NCBI GenBank assembly: GCA_013399115.1
Contig: VXAA01005665.1
Location: 324,416-388,415 of the forward strand
Length of the DNA stretch: 64,000 bases
Direction: 5' to 3'
Source: Anseranas semipalmata
Lineage: Eukaryota; Chordata; Aves; Anseriformes; Anseranatidae
Part shown: positions 38,274 to 49,959 of the stretch, piece by piece
Numbering within the stretch: position 1 is the stretch's first letter
How the letters are laid out: every line of letters begins with the position of its first letter
Translations under genes and position numbers: made by a program
Notes under the pieces: generated by a model
The model's database searches: none
Told to the model about the DNA's origin: nothing
What the model saw: only the letters and a program-made list of their open reading frames with translations

Positions 38274-39628
38274 TTGTTTCATGCAAACAAATTCAGTCTA
38301 CCAACCACGCAGCAAGACGAGAGAATCCTCTCATTGGGATAGGTGAAGAGCAACAGTTTCTGCATGGTGACAATAGGCAGCACCAAACGGATGTGTTTTC
38401 TTCATCTTCACTGTTCAATTATGTAACTGCATTTAGGTAGCTTCAGCAGATGAGTTTAAGCAAAACATTCTTATTACATTTGGAATATATCTGATCGAAT
38501 TCTAATTCCATTTTACACCATTCTGCAATATAAAGCTGAATTTATTAAGCTTTCATGATTCTGGAACTTTCCTACAGGGACGGGAATGCTCTCAGCTTTA
38601 CTGAAAGATTTTCTCATATCCAGATGCTAACATCTAAGCAGTGCAGAGACACTGCAGATTTTGTGCATAGTCTTCTGAGGCACAGGGAGCCCGAACAAGT
38701 TCAATAATACGTGATGTACTGAAGGCTATCAAGGGAGCCCATTCAGCATGAGCAAAACAGAGCAGAAGACAGCAGCTCCTTTTTGGTATGCAAGATTCAG
38801 AGCAAATACTGGAAAGCATACAGTAAAACCAGGCAAAGTAGAGTGCTAGTTCAGGACTAGCCACTTGGTATATTACAAGGTCATTTCCCCTCTGTCTTTT
38901 CATTTTGAAAAGAAAAAAAATTAGAGGGACAGACATTTCCATGACTTCAGGTGCTCTAGAAACACTAACATGGCAGCTTTGAAAAGGCACTGCTGCATTT
39001 AAACTGTGACAAAGGGATGAGGTTAGTCCTACAGGGAATAGAGTCACAGGAACTTCTTAGCTTAAGAACTTTAAAAGATTCCAAGACAGACTGATTGAGA
39101 TATCACTATTTGCAGAATAGACTGTATACAAAAGTTGGGTAAAACAAGATGAATATCAGGAATGCAAACAAAGCCAAACTTTAATCTGGATATGCTTACT
39201 TAGTGTCAAGTAGGAGGCTAAACAATTTTTGTTTAAAAAATCACTAGTATATTAGAGTCAAATTAGCAGTTTCACAGCTAATGTCAAAAGCAGAGAAAAT
39301 ATTTAAGGGACATGATGTAAGGTCTTAAAGACAAATGCCATCCCGATTTCTAGAGCAAACCACTGTAACAAGAAAAAAAAGAGTAAAAAGTAAGGCAATT
39401 CAGGCATAGTAATTGCAGGAGGGGAAGAAACAGGCAAGGAAAGAAAAAGTGATTCTAAGATCAGTGATAAAAAGACAAGTGAGTATCAACAAAACAGAAA
39501 GTAGGCTGCTCAGAGGAAACCTCAAGAAAAAGAAACAAAATACATAAGGGGAGCATGCTGGTAAAGCAAAGAAAAGCAGATAGTACATTGTCACTGTCAA
39601 TGAAATGAGCACCTTTTGCCCATCATGG

Positions 39629-39643
39629 TTTTTTTTTTTTTTT
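39629..39643. repeat. Poly-T run (T15) next to a CR1 3' end
   Basis: Fifteen T stand 11 bases from the 3' terminus of the minus-strand CR1 that begins at 39655. On the minus strand this reads as the CR1 3' end, then AATATTTATTT, then A15. CR1 elements normally end in short octamer repeats and not in poly-A. Confidence 0.85.
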
Positions 39644-39654
39644 AAATAAATATT

Positions 39655-40070
39655 CATAGAATCATTAAGATTGGAAAAGACCTCCAAGATCATCTTGTCC
39701 AACCGTCCCCCTACCACCAATACTACCTACTAAACCATGTCCTTAAGTACCACATCCAACCTTTCCTTAGACACCCCCAGGGACAGTGACTCCACCACCT
39801 CCCTGGGCAACCCATTCCAAAGCCCAACCACTCTGAGAAGAAATTTCTCCTACTTTCCAACCTGAACCTCCCTTGGCACAACTTGAGGCAATTCTCTCTA
39901 GTCCTATCACTAGTTATCTGTGAGAAAAGGCCAACTCCCAGCTCACCACCACTTCCTTTCAGGTAGCTGTAGAGAGCAATAAGGTCTCCCCTGAGTCTTC
40001 TCTTCTCCAGGAGAAACAATCCCAGTTCCCTCAGCCTCTCCACTGTCTTCCTCCACTTCCTTCTTTCCAA
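39655..40070 (-). mobile_element. CR1 LINE 3' end (5'-truncated copy)
   Basis: On the minus strand the copy begins in the C-terminal part of ORF2, with the frame of 39723-40070 reading [19 protein letters not shown], then [26 protein letters not shown]. After the last block a frameshift takes the reading frame out of register with the usual CR1 C-terminus, whose GACATGGTTTAG stop signature is still visible near 39738. The 3' UTR ends with CCAATCTTAATGATTCTATG, one copy of the diagnostic octamer. The upstream (right) boundary is blurred after about 40040. It is 5'-truncated as usual for CR1 and non-functional. Confidence 0.92.
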
Positions 40071-41065
40071 CTTTTGTAGTACTAAGTTACACCTGAAAAT
40101 TTTCTGTTTTTGAGATGGTAAAACATTGTCCCTTTTTACACTGATCTAATTTTAAATAAGAATTTATATATATAGTCCATCTTCTATTCTGTTTAGCTTT
40201 TCCCTGCAAATCACTTTACAAGAGGCACTGCGTAGTAGACCTACATTTAGGAAATTGCCATAGCCTTGCAGAGTCAGAAGCTTTGCTGAATGCCTTATTC
40301 TCTTGCTCTTTTCTAAAATATTTCACTGCCCAGAGATTTCCTTCCAACAGATGTATCTGAGGGGAATGCAATTGCAAAGGGAAAAAATAGTTTAAGATGT
40401 ACTAAGCCTCTCTGATTATAATTAGATATGCACATGTAGAGATCTAAATATGATGCATATGTCTCTGCATCTCTACTCCCACGTGTGTGCCCATGATAGT
40501 AGTCAACCTTCACAGAATGTGTGTGATGAGAATGTGTAGCATCTGTCAGATGCTCCAGAGTTTAGTTAAAGGAAACTTCCTAAAAGCAGGCCCAAGAAGC
40601 TCTAAAATATTTTAAGGATGTTTGCCTGATCTACTTAGATCTTATCTAATATAGCTTGGTTTTCAGTTGTCTGATAACTGAACAGTAGAAGAAAAACTGT
40701 TCTGGGAAGATGAACCAATCTTCAGTTCAAACCAAAGCAGCTAGGAGCTTAAAGTCCCGGCAGTAAAAAAAAAAAAATATGAAAATTTTCAGCAAGCTAC
40801 ATCAATCCCTTCAATTCCTCTACTACTGAAGGGGGTGGGGGTGTCATAGTCAGGCCTTTCCAGCTTCCACCATCCATCTGTTCTGCTCCCTCCCCACCCC
40901 CAAGATATAAATTAGGTTACAATCAAACAATTTGAAGCTTGAGACCCACCAAAAATACCACAAAGAGATAAAAATATTTTAGCTAAATACTGCTGTACTA
41001 TATCATGAATTTAACTCCAATATATATTATCCTTAAAGTCAACAAAATCCCCTATTGATTCTATG
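40071..41065. other. Unique non-coding DNA between two inverted CR1 copies
   Basis: AT-rich spacer of about 1 kb with no recognised gene. An A13 run lies at about 40766-40778. Confidence 0.55.
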
Positions 41066-41444
41066 AAGAGAAGGCTCCAGGGAGACCTCATTGCAGCCTT
41101 TCAGTACTTAAAGGGAGCTTATAAAAAAAAAAAAAAGATGGAGAGAGACTTTTTACACAGGCAGACAGTGATAAGAAAAGGAGTGATGGTTTTAAACTGA
41201 AAGAGGGTAGATTCAGATTAGATAAAAGGAAGAAGTTCTTTACTGTGAGGATGGTGAGGCACTGGGACAGGTTGCCCAGAAAAGCTGTGGATGCCCCATC
41301 CCTGGAAGTGTTCAAGGCCAGGTTGGATGAAGCTTTGGGCAGGCTGGTCTGGTGGGAGGTGTCTCTGGCCATGGCAGGGGGGTGGAGCCAGGTGATCTTT
41401 AAGGTCCCTTCCAACCCAAACCATTCTGTGGTTCTGTGGTTCTA
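41066..41444 (+). mobile_element. CR1 LINE 3' end (5'-truncated copy)
   Basis: It starts at GAGAAGGCTCCAGGGAGACC and runs through GTTTTAAACTGAAAGAGGGT, a RKKFFTVRMVRHWDRLP-like segment, GATGCCCCATCCCTGGAAGT and the 3' UTR AAGGTCCCTTCCAACCCAAA, ending in the octamer-type tail ATTCTGTGGTTCTGTG with an extra partial unit. This is a different CR1 subfamily from the copy at 39655. An A14 run at 41123-41136 interrupts the ORF2 relic where other copies have a short A-rich stretch. The 3' tail is well preserved, so this is among the younger copies here. Confidence 0.95.
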
Positions 41445-44400
41445 TTAAAGATACCTGAATGATGTTCTTGGACCCACATCGGTTTTGTGCATGCAGATGT
41501 TCTTCTGATATTTATATCCCAAATCCAGGATCAAATAATCAAGAAAGTTAAAAAATGAGGGAAGAGGAAATTACTAAGGCTTAGCAACACTCCTCCAGCT
41601 AGGAACTCATACTGAGGAGTTCAGCTGGGCATGCTCTTGTGGAAGTGGCCACCAGCAGAACTAGATCCCAATAGGAAAGCTGAACTCTCAAAGTCCAGCT
41701 AATTCTACAAAGGCATCACAGTGACATTCCACTGTGTTCATCACTGAATCATCCAGTATGTGCCCTAAGCCAGCGCATGTCTACTCCTTGCAATAGATCC
41801 AAACAGCTATGGTATTCAGCAGGTAGTAAGTGGAAAAATTTAACCTTTTGGAACAGCATTAATTTAGGTGCAACACATGCTATGCAACAAATAGTGGAAT
41901 TTAAACAATCAAAACAAGTATCTGTGCAAGCTAATTGTTCCTGGTGTTTTCTCCTAGGTAGGTTTTTTTTTTAAATGAGTTCCTAACTGTGCAAATTCAC
42001 ACAACCTAAAAAGAAACAGGTTTTTTGATAGTGTTGTCAAAGACTACTGTAATACAGTAAAGTACCAACATTCTTAGTGTCTTTTCACAGAAGTGAGTAC
42101 TACACCAAGTAAACAATGGTCTGCATAACAAAATCCCACCATACTTAGTTGAGCAGCAGTAGTCATGAAAAAAGATTTTCTGAAGGTTGCATATCAGGAT
42201 AAGGTCTGGGAATTTTGATAACATTTTCCACATGAACACAGGTCTTACCACAATGCAAATTCAATTACTTGTGTATTGGAATATAATTCTGTTGGGCAGA
42301 ACTAAGTAAATGTAGCCTCTCCATTCCCACTTATTTTACTAGTCTCCATAGTCAAAATGCATCCTTTTTCTTCCTGGTTGAACTGCATTCATTGAATGAT
42401 CTGATATGAATAATCACAATAAAAACCTTTCCTCCTCTTCCTCATGTCTACAACAAAATCTCAGTCAAGTTCATTAACCACATAATAAGAACAGAAAATT
42501 ATGTCTGAAAGTGACTAGTAAGACTGTACAGATGCCCCTCTACTAGGTCCAAATGTCACAACGATTTCTATACATCCAAAATATTATACAGATGTCTTAC
42601 AGATCACGTATACAAGTAGAGAAAGTAAAACTCTTTGGGCTCTTTCTGTCCAGCAGCTTTCTGTTTAAAACCAAATGTATTTCTCAGCTAAAAAATACTT
42701 CAAAACTGCAGAGGCACCCAGTAAACAGCAATAGGATAACATGGACTAAACCTTACTAGGTAATAGGATAAGATAGATTTTTCTTTATTGCATATTGGCA
42801 GCAATTCAAATACTATTAACTTTAGATGCTGCTTTACTACATTGCAGAGAAGTTCTGTATGTATGAGTACAATACACAGACTAATTTGTTGCTATCTATT
42901 TTATTTTTGGCTGTTGCAAATAGCCTTATTTTTGTTTTTGGTTTTACTTTAGAGCACTGAATATTGCACTGAAAACACAGCCTCATTTTTTTCTGATTAA
43001 TGAATATTAGCTACTATCCTGGAAAGGGAAAAGCCAGGGAGAAAGATGAGTCACAAGATAATAAAAACACTTAACTCAAGGCTGAACACTTGGATAAGTG
43101 AGAATATTCATCTAGCAGGAGTGGAAAAATTAGTGGCTTTTACTAACATCAGGAATGTTTTAAGATGCCAAACAGCAGTACTAAAGTTCAGACAGAATAC
43201 AGGGACAAATACAAGTCCTCCTTTATTGGCTTGAGAGCTCATTTGAGCATCTAATTGTACTTCACACCAAAAGGATATGTTGTTTAAAGAAAGAGGGAGG
43301 GGGTGGGAGGCACACAGCCTAGTTCACTTAATCAGGCTAGAAAACAAAACTCTCAAAAGACTTCTTGCCTCGTGCATAAAGAAGTATTTCAGTCATGGAG
43401 GCTAGCCCTGCCTTTTATGGGGACTTGATTTAAATCAAACATTCTGAATTTTGAGGACCTTCATGTTTGTTTCATACTATCTCATTGAAGTAGATGAGGG
43501 GACACAAGTATCTCAATGAGTTAATGAGAAGCATGGGAAAAGCTGAAACAACATACAGAACCCATCCTAACAAGCCAACCTTTTCCAAGACAAGGTTATT
43601 TTCACATAACCCATATTATCTATTTTGCAGTAACATCTGACAGTTTTATCTGTGGACCAGGACATCGCTATGCAATGCACTGGACAACACACAATTAGTT
43701 ACTGCTACAAAGTGCTTTTCATCCTTTTATAACTGATAAAAAAAGATTCACTAAGTGGACCTTTCTTTTTTCCTGTAAGGTATTAAAAACTATTCATAAA
43801 AGCTAACCAGGTTATCCCCCTCCCAAATCACAAAATCCTTTGCCTGCTCTGCCAACTCCACCTCCCCACAGAGAAGTGCATTCTGCAGTAACAGACCCAT
43901 CAGTAGACAATGCACCATGCCTCCATTTCAACAGTCAGCAGAAAAATAACCTCACTTCTAACCACTGTCTTGGGAGCAAACAGAACTATTTCACCGTGTA
44001 GTGTTGAAAAGGATAAAAACACAGAAATTGTACCATGGATGGTTTTGTCAGTGTAAAGGAGCAATTCAGTACAAGAAATTCAGAGAGGGAGATAATAGGT
44101 CTACTTTTTGCCATATCAGAATTGCAAAAGTAAACAAATACCAACAAATCAATAAACATTGGGGGGGTGTATATGCAGTTAATCCAATGGCTTCGGAGCA
44201 ATCCATTTCTCTGCTGCTTCAAACATAAAAGATTCTCTCTTGATCAAAAGAGCTGTGAAAGACTTGCGCAAAAATAACTGCTTTGGTTGGCAAGAGGAGA
44301 GCTCTCCTACCTACCTTGTGCAAGTGGCCTCCTCAAATTCAAAAATATGCTGCACTTGCTGGCAAAGTGTTTTCACATTGTCTGTGTGTGGGCAGTGGCA

Positions 44401-45315
44401 TGTGTGTACTGTAACTTGCTCAAAATTTAAGAAAAGAAACATGCACTTGATCTTAGACTATGTCAACTGCGTCAGCAGCAGCCCTCCAGTCCCATTAATA
44501 AAAAAGTATTAAAATCATATGCTAAAGTGGTTCTCTCCTGCAATAATGTTAATGTTAAGAAAATTTAAATATTCCTATTTCATTATTATGAATACAAAAT
44601 GGTTTAGTCAATGAACTTGTTTGGGGAGTCAGGTGGATACCCTCAGCAACACCTCTGAGCTGCTGAATGAAGCCAAAGCAGCGAAGGAATTTTTCTATTT
44701 CTCTCTTGTAGCAATAGGAAGCCAGGACCAACTATGCAAAATGTGTTGACACCTGCGATCAACCTGTTTGTTGGTATACTGCCATGCACAGTGTAGCTCA
44801 AACTTACAATGTAAAGTCATTATCATTTGCCTCAGCAGTTAAAACTAACACTGAAAAGCTTTTCAGAAAAAATACCATATTTATAAAGTGGGAAAGCAGT
44901 ATAAATGCTGCTTTCCTCTATTGCTATATGAAATAGAGGACTGAACTAACAATGGTCATGCATCTGTTACTGAGTCCAGTGGTTAGGTTTCTACAGTGTG
45001 TTTAATACAGCCTACAAAATTAAAAAAATAAAATACAGTGAAAGATCAGCAATTAGGTAGTCAAAGAAGATTATCACATGTCTAGCTACATGATAAGGAT
45101 TGTAAGAAAAGGCAAACCAAGATCTGCTGTTTAAGCCTGAAGGAACCTGTAGGATCTGCAATTCCCACTCACATAGGGACCGGGGCAGGAAACGCACAGG
45201 GAAATTGTTGAATGCAGTAATTGTGGCACTGGTTACCCAGATCTTTTAGAAGTTCTATTCAGAAAATACCCCTCTGACAGAGGGTTATACTATCACTTTT
45301 CTTGGAGCAGAAAGA
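41445..45315. other. Unique non-coding DNA
   Basis: AT-rich sequence with no supported gene or repeat family. A G7 run lies at 44161-44167. A small ORF pair (43986-44228 on both strands) has no recognisable content. Confidence 0.55.
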
Positions 45316-45823
45316 GATCCATCTAAATTCTGGGCACCACAATATGAAAACAATGTTAAAAAGGAGGTCCTTGAAAGTGTCCAGAGGAGGGCAACAGAGC
45401 TGGTAAAAGGGCTGGAGGCATGTCCTGTGAGGAGAAGCTGAGGACACCTGGGCTGTCTGGTCTGGAGAAGAGGAGGCCGAGAGGCGACCTCGCTGCTCTC
45501 TGCAGCTTCCCGAGGAGGGGAAGTGCAGAGGGAGTTGCTGGTTTCTGCTCCCCGGTAACCGATGGCAGGATGCAAGGGAACGACACAAAGCTGGGCCTGG
45601 GGAGGTTCAGACTGGACATCAGGAAACATTTATTTCCCCATGAGTGTGGTCAAACACTGGGACAGGCTTCCTAGCGAGGTGTTTGATGTCCCATGCCTGT
45701 CAGTGTTCAGGAGAGATTTGGACAATGCCCTCAGTAATATGCTTTAACTTTTGGTTATCCCTGAAGAGGTCAGGAGGCTGGACTGATCTTTGATTGTTCC
45801 TCCCAAGTCAACTATTCTAATTT
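45316..45823 (+). mobile_element. CR1 LINE 3' end (5'-truncated copy)
   Basis: From TTCTGGGCACCACAATATG the copy continues with GTGTCCAGAGGAGGGCAAC, a CEEKLRTPGLSGLEKRRPRG-type ORF2 block, GRFRLDIRKH and a shifted frame giving VVKHWDRLPSEVFDVP and the terminal NALSNML followed by TAA. The 3' UTR (GAGGTCAGGAGGCTGGACTG, then AACTATTCTAATTTC) is eroded and lacks a clean octamer tail. One frameshift around 45640 separates the two ORF2 pieces. The copy extends further 5' than the other two 3' ends nearby and is relatively GC-rich. Confidence 0.93.
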
Positions 45824-46779
45824 CTTTCCTGGGTGTAAAGGCACGTAGGCCTTTTGGGGATGCTCTCAGAGCAGGTAAACCTCCCAAGTGCCACAGAATC
45901 AAAGGAAAAAACAATTAAAGAAATTATATATTTTTTCTATCTTGGAATCACACTCATGTAATAAAGAAAACTAATCATGGCACAGCATCACAGTCTTATC
46001 TTAAAGGAATACTAACACTGGGAATATAGGAATTATCACCAGCTATCACAGGTCACTTCCTTCACACTGCTATATCTAGTCTTAGTTGCTTAGGCCTTTA
46101 ATTAATTGATTTTTGCCTTAAATCAAAGAAAAAAAAATCACTAATTTCTACTTCCAATTTCACTTCTGTGCTTATTTGCTCCTTATTCTCTGCCCTGTAC
46201 TGTCACTGGTCTTAACACAGTTACAGAGTTTTCCCTGTGCTCCTCACCATTAAGTCTTACTATTTCCCTCAGTATGACTAGCACGAAATATGCTTTTATT
46301 TACAGCTGTTCTTTCACTAAGAGAAAATACTGTAACTACTACATTATGTGCTATAAGGTAAGAATTATGTACTGGAATCACGTTGTTGCCTGACATTAGA
46401 ACTACAACTCTAGTCAGCAAAAGATCCAGACAGACTAGCCCACAGATTTGGGAAAAACAAAACACACCCCCAACACAACCCACATACTTCCTAAAATTAT
46501 CACCTCACCTTCCTTTAAAGTCCCAATCAATACCCTATGAATAAAATTGGGGCAAGGGGTGTTTGAAAGCAAAATTTAGGACAGAACATCATGTTACTTT
46601 ATTTTTATGGAGCTATATTTACTGGCATTTTTCCCTTATTTTGTAGATGACCAGAAAGTCTAACATGCTTTTATGACAGATCTTGTGCTACTGCAAAGCA
46701 AATTCAGGTAAAGGCTAGTCTTTCATGCTGTAAATTACCTGCAATATCTAAGTTATCTACAAGATAACCTACTGTCAAA
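45824..46779. other. Unique non-coding DNA
   Basis: AT-rich single-copy sequence with no gene or repeat recognised. Confidence 0.55.
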
Positions 46780-47165
46780 ACAAAATGCAAATAATTGATG
46801 CACATCATGATGACTGCATTATGCATATTTACATTGTTGGTATAGTGAGTTATCATAAAGCTCGTCTTGTATCTTTCTTCACCCAGGTGAACATTTAAGT
46901 TCTCTAATGGTTTACCTGGCCCCTAAGCTCATAAATATTTTATTAGAATATAGCATATGAAGTGCATTTTAGCCACGCTTTTTAAAATATGCTAATTATA
47001 AAGAGCATTATCAGTTTTGGAAGGGAGGAAAAAAGCCTTGAAGTAATCTCAGATGTTCTACAATTCTGCCCAGACATGTAATTGATTTTCCAGAGAAGAT
47101 GAGGCGGCTGCTGCTTTTCACTGTAAATTTTCAGGATCACCTACCATACTGAGAAATGACTTCTC
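46780..47165. promoter_or_regulatory. Possible conserved non-coding enhancer (POU/homeodomain/forkhead sites)
   Basis: The stretch is packed with developmental-type motifs: a perfect octamer ATGCAAAT (46785-46792) running into TAATTG, ATTATGCATAT (46818-46827), a forkhead-like TATTTACA (46826-46833) overlapping a SOX-type CATTGTT (46832-46838), and an octamer-like ATATGCTAATTA (46987-46998). Toward the right end a CpG-containing GAGGCGGCTGCTGC sits in otherwise AT-rich DNA. The density resembles vertebrate conserved enhancers. Conservation and activity cannot be seen here. Confidence 0.25.
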
Positions 47166-49228
47166 AGAAACCCTCACTAATGTTTTAGCATTAGGATAGC
47201 CTTTGAGCTTTCTATTAGGTGAAGTGGTCTGAATTGTTTTTTCTTCCTAAAGCCACATACCTTAGTTTGAGACTTGTTTTAAAACCTTGGACTGTAAATG
47301 CACCACAAACTTTTTCCACTTTTAATACAGTCCCACTTCAGTCATTTTAAAAGACAAAATGAAGAGGAAAAGTCAAAAAGAGATGGGAAAGTCATTTTGA
47401 AGTTTGTTTCATAATTAAACTAAAATCTATTCAAGTAGCAAGACAACCTTTAAGAGCCCCATTCTGTGATAAGTGTAGTTTTAGGCAAGAGCACTTTGTA
47501 AAGCTAGAAGCAATTGAGATATGCAGGTAAACTAAGTCCCAGTCAAATAAAATTGGGATAGAAATTGTATCTCAGACAATCCCAGATTTATTCCATTTAC
47601 GGAAGATTTTTTTTTTTTTAAAAGACTTGTCTTATTTATTCTAGTTTGTTTTCTTCTCAACAATACACACAAACAGTTTCTGTAGGCTATTAGTATTTAT
47701 GACAGTGGTGAAATGAGACATACAGTGAAACAGGCAAAAAATGATAAATGTCAGAGAAGAGTTTGTTTGGGAGGGTTGTTGCATAGGGTGTAATATGACA
47801 GGGCTATGACCTCTAAGTAAAAAAAAAATATATTACTGAGGAAAAAAATCACCATTTTAGAGGAAATAGCATTGGTAGATAGCAAACGTTCTAACAATGA
47901 CAAAGCCTTGAAATCATAGGAGAAAGACAAGACTGCAGTTGAGGTTGCAATGACTTCCAAACCAACATCTATTCCCCACATATAGTTTTTATAAAGTTAC
48001 TGTTTTTAGGCCATATGCTAGGACTTCAGGCTGGATTCTCCAGTCCATCATAGGCTCGCTTTCCATCGCTAATGCTGTAAACCAAAAACAGATCAGCATT
48101 GGCCCAAGGACAATCTCTCAAGCCCAACATTTCTGCTTTACACTCCTCTTACCCTTTATTCCCAAGATTGAAGACAGTATGTTGGCTATTTCTGGGGAGT
48201 GATCACATCTAAGGAGAGGTAAGAAAGCGAAAACTGATGGTGGAGTTGGACTAAACTATGCTTCATTGTCTGTTGGAGAAAGTCACACTCATGTCATATG
48301 CTTAAAGCCATAGGAAGTTGGCTTTTAAGCAGGCTGTGTAGCTCCAAGAGCTAAACTAAGCACAGTTCATGGTGCATGGTAGTACAATTCCACCCCCCAC
48401 CCCCCCCCTTCTTAGAAGTTTAAACTTTTTAAAGTGATTTTCAAAAAAAAACACTCAAAGAATTTTACAGCAATAATTGGGAAGAAGCAGGCCTGTTTTA
48501 AACACTTAGAAAATGAAAGAAATAAGAACAGAGAAAACACAGGGAGAGTAGTATAACTCAAGACTTTATTCGCTCATGGAAAATTAAGTTTCTTCATCAG
48601 TACTCACATAAACTTTCCATTACAATCATGAGCTAAAAGTAACCCATCCTTTTCCAAAACAGGAAAAACTTTATCCATTGCAGTGGATTTGACATCCACT
48701 TTTTCCACCAGCGTTTTTGTTTCTTAAACAAGTTGATAGAGTCAAAATGCAAGAAAGTTCATCCACCACCAAAGTTTCTAATTCTGTTAGACATACATAA
48801 AGGAACCATAGAGAAAGCACAAAAAATTCAAAAGTTTAACCAGTAATGTCAACTTTGGGAAATTTTACTTATTTCAATTTGTTCCCAATAAACACAGACT
48901 TCTAATCACCAAGTTGGATACTGCAGGGGGCAAAACCAATTAAACACTGAAGCAATGCCTTTCCTCCCCTTGGCCCAGACTTGATTTGAGCCACCGCAAC
49001 CCTCTGCCTACCCCACCACCCTGTAAAAACCCCTTATAAAAACAGCAACAAACAGAAAACCCTATACACCACCTTTCTCCTTATTAGAAAGAAAACAGGA
49101 CTTGATCTACATCTCCAGCAAACTCTATTGTATCTTTAGTGGAACCCTATATACTACTGCATTCCTGTGATATCCAAGTCCTAACCCTACAAGCACAGCA
49201 TTGAGCGTTTTGCCACTGATCCTGAGCT
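47166..49228. other. Unique non-coding DNA
   Basis: AT-rich sequence with no supported gene. It contains a T13 run (47607-47619) and a C-rich run CACCCCCCACCCCCCCCC (about 48392-48409). Confidence 0.55.
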
Positions 49229-49825
49229 ATCCTGGTTTAAAACATCGTACTGGGCCTGTCTGGAATGGAGTCTTCATAGCAGCCAAATATAGTGGTGTTT
49301 TGGATTTGTGACCAAAACAATGTTTCTAACACAGGTGTTTTAGCCATTGACGAGCAGTGCTTGCGCAGCACCAAGGCCTTTTCTTTTCCCCGCTCTGCCC
49401 CTCAGCAAGCAGGCTGGCATTGGGCAAGAGGCTGGGAGGGGACAGAGCCAGGACAGCTGACCCCAAGGGACCAGAAGGATATCCTACACCATCACCATAT
49501 GATGTTGTGCTAAGCCATAAACACTCAGGAAAGAGCAGGATGGGGAGACATCTGTGGCTATGGTGCTTGCCTCTCCCAGCAATCAATACATGTGCTGAGG
49601 CCCCACTTGCCAGGAAGTAGCTAAACATCTGCCTGCTGATGGGAAGGAGTGAATTCCTGGTCTTGCTTTGCTTGTGCACCCCACTTTTATTTATTAAACT
49701 GTATTTTCTCAATCCATGATTTGTTCTCCCCCACTTTTGCCTGATTCTCTTCCCCCTTCCTGCTGGGGGCAGTGAACAAGCAGCTGGGTGGGGACTTAGC
49801 TACCAGCCCGGGTCAACCCACCACA
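49229..49825 (+). mobile_element. Solo LTR of an avian ERVL-type endogenous retrovirus
   Basis: Landmarks appear in the order of the common avian ERVL LTR: a worn TCCTGGTTT start, TGTTTTGGATTTGTGACC, GAGGCTGGGAGGGGACAGAG, CCAGGACAGCTGACCC, a CATATGATGTTGTGCTAAGC segment with a degraded TATA-like CATAAA at about 49517, TTTATTTATTAAACTG (with an ATTAAA signal at 49693-49698), TCTCAATCCATGA, the CCTGCTGGGGGCAGTGAACA block and a CCACCACA end. The terminal TG...CA is mutated at the 5' end. No gag, pol or env sequence and no second LTR is seen, so it is a solo LTR left by recombination, or an element cut by the gap that begins 72 bases downstream. It is old and not functional as a provirus. Confidence 0.85.
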
Positions 49826-49897
49826 AATACAAACGCTTGTTTTACACACCACTGCTGAGCTCAGGACACTGCCCAGTGAAATTACCAGTACTATGTG

Positions 49898-49959
49898 NNN
49901 NNNNNNNNNNNNNNNNNNNNNNNNNNNNNNNNNNNNNNNNNNNNNNNNNNNNNNNNNNN
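49898..49959. other. Assembly gap (62 N)
   Basis: A run of 62 N. The ORF that appears to cross it (49837-50124) is an artefact of reading through unknown bases. Because the gap lies next to the solo LTR, more retroviral sequence could be missing here. Confidence 0.99.

Larger units (their letters stand above)
31083..39628. other. Unique non-coding DNA
   Basis: AT-rich, apparently single-copy sequence with no supported gene. It contains a CpG-dense spot at 31394-31414, a 20-base-period duplication of a TCTTAAAAAGAAAATCT unit at 33558-33593, a poly-C run with an N at 38256-38273, and a 137-codon minus ORF at 38634-39047 with no recognisable domain that is taken as chance. Confidence 0.5.

Noticed and set aside
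38634..39047. 137-codon minus-strand ORF
   Set aside because: Serine/leucine/cysteine-rich but unrecognised, no supporting signals, and it lies in ordinary AT-rich DNA.
39723..40070. ORF of 115 codons as a host gene
   Set aside because: It is the C-terminal part of CR1 ORF2 with a frameshift, part of a dead retrotransposon copy.
45420..45747. Overlapping ORFs on both strands as host genes
   Set aside because: The plus frames are the two pieces of a frameshifted CR1 ORF2 relic, and the minus frames are shadows of its GC-rich sequence.
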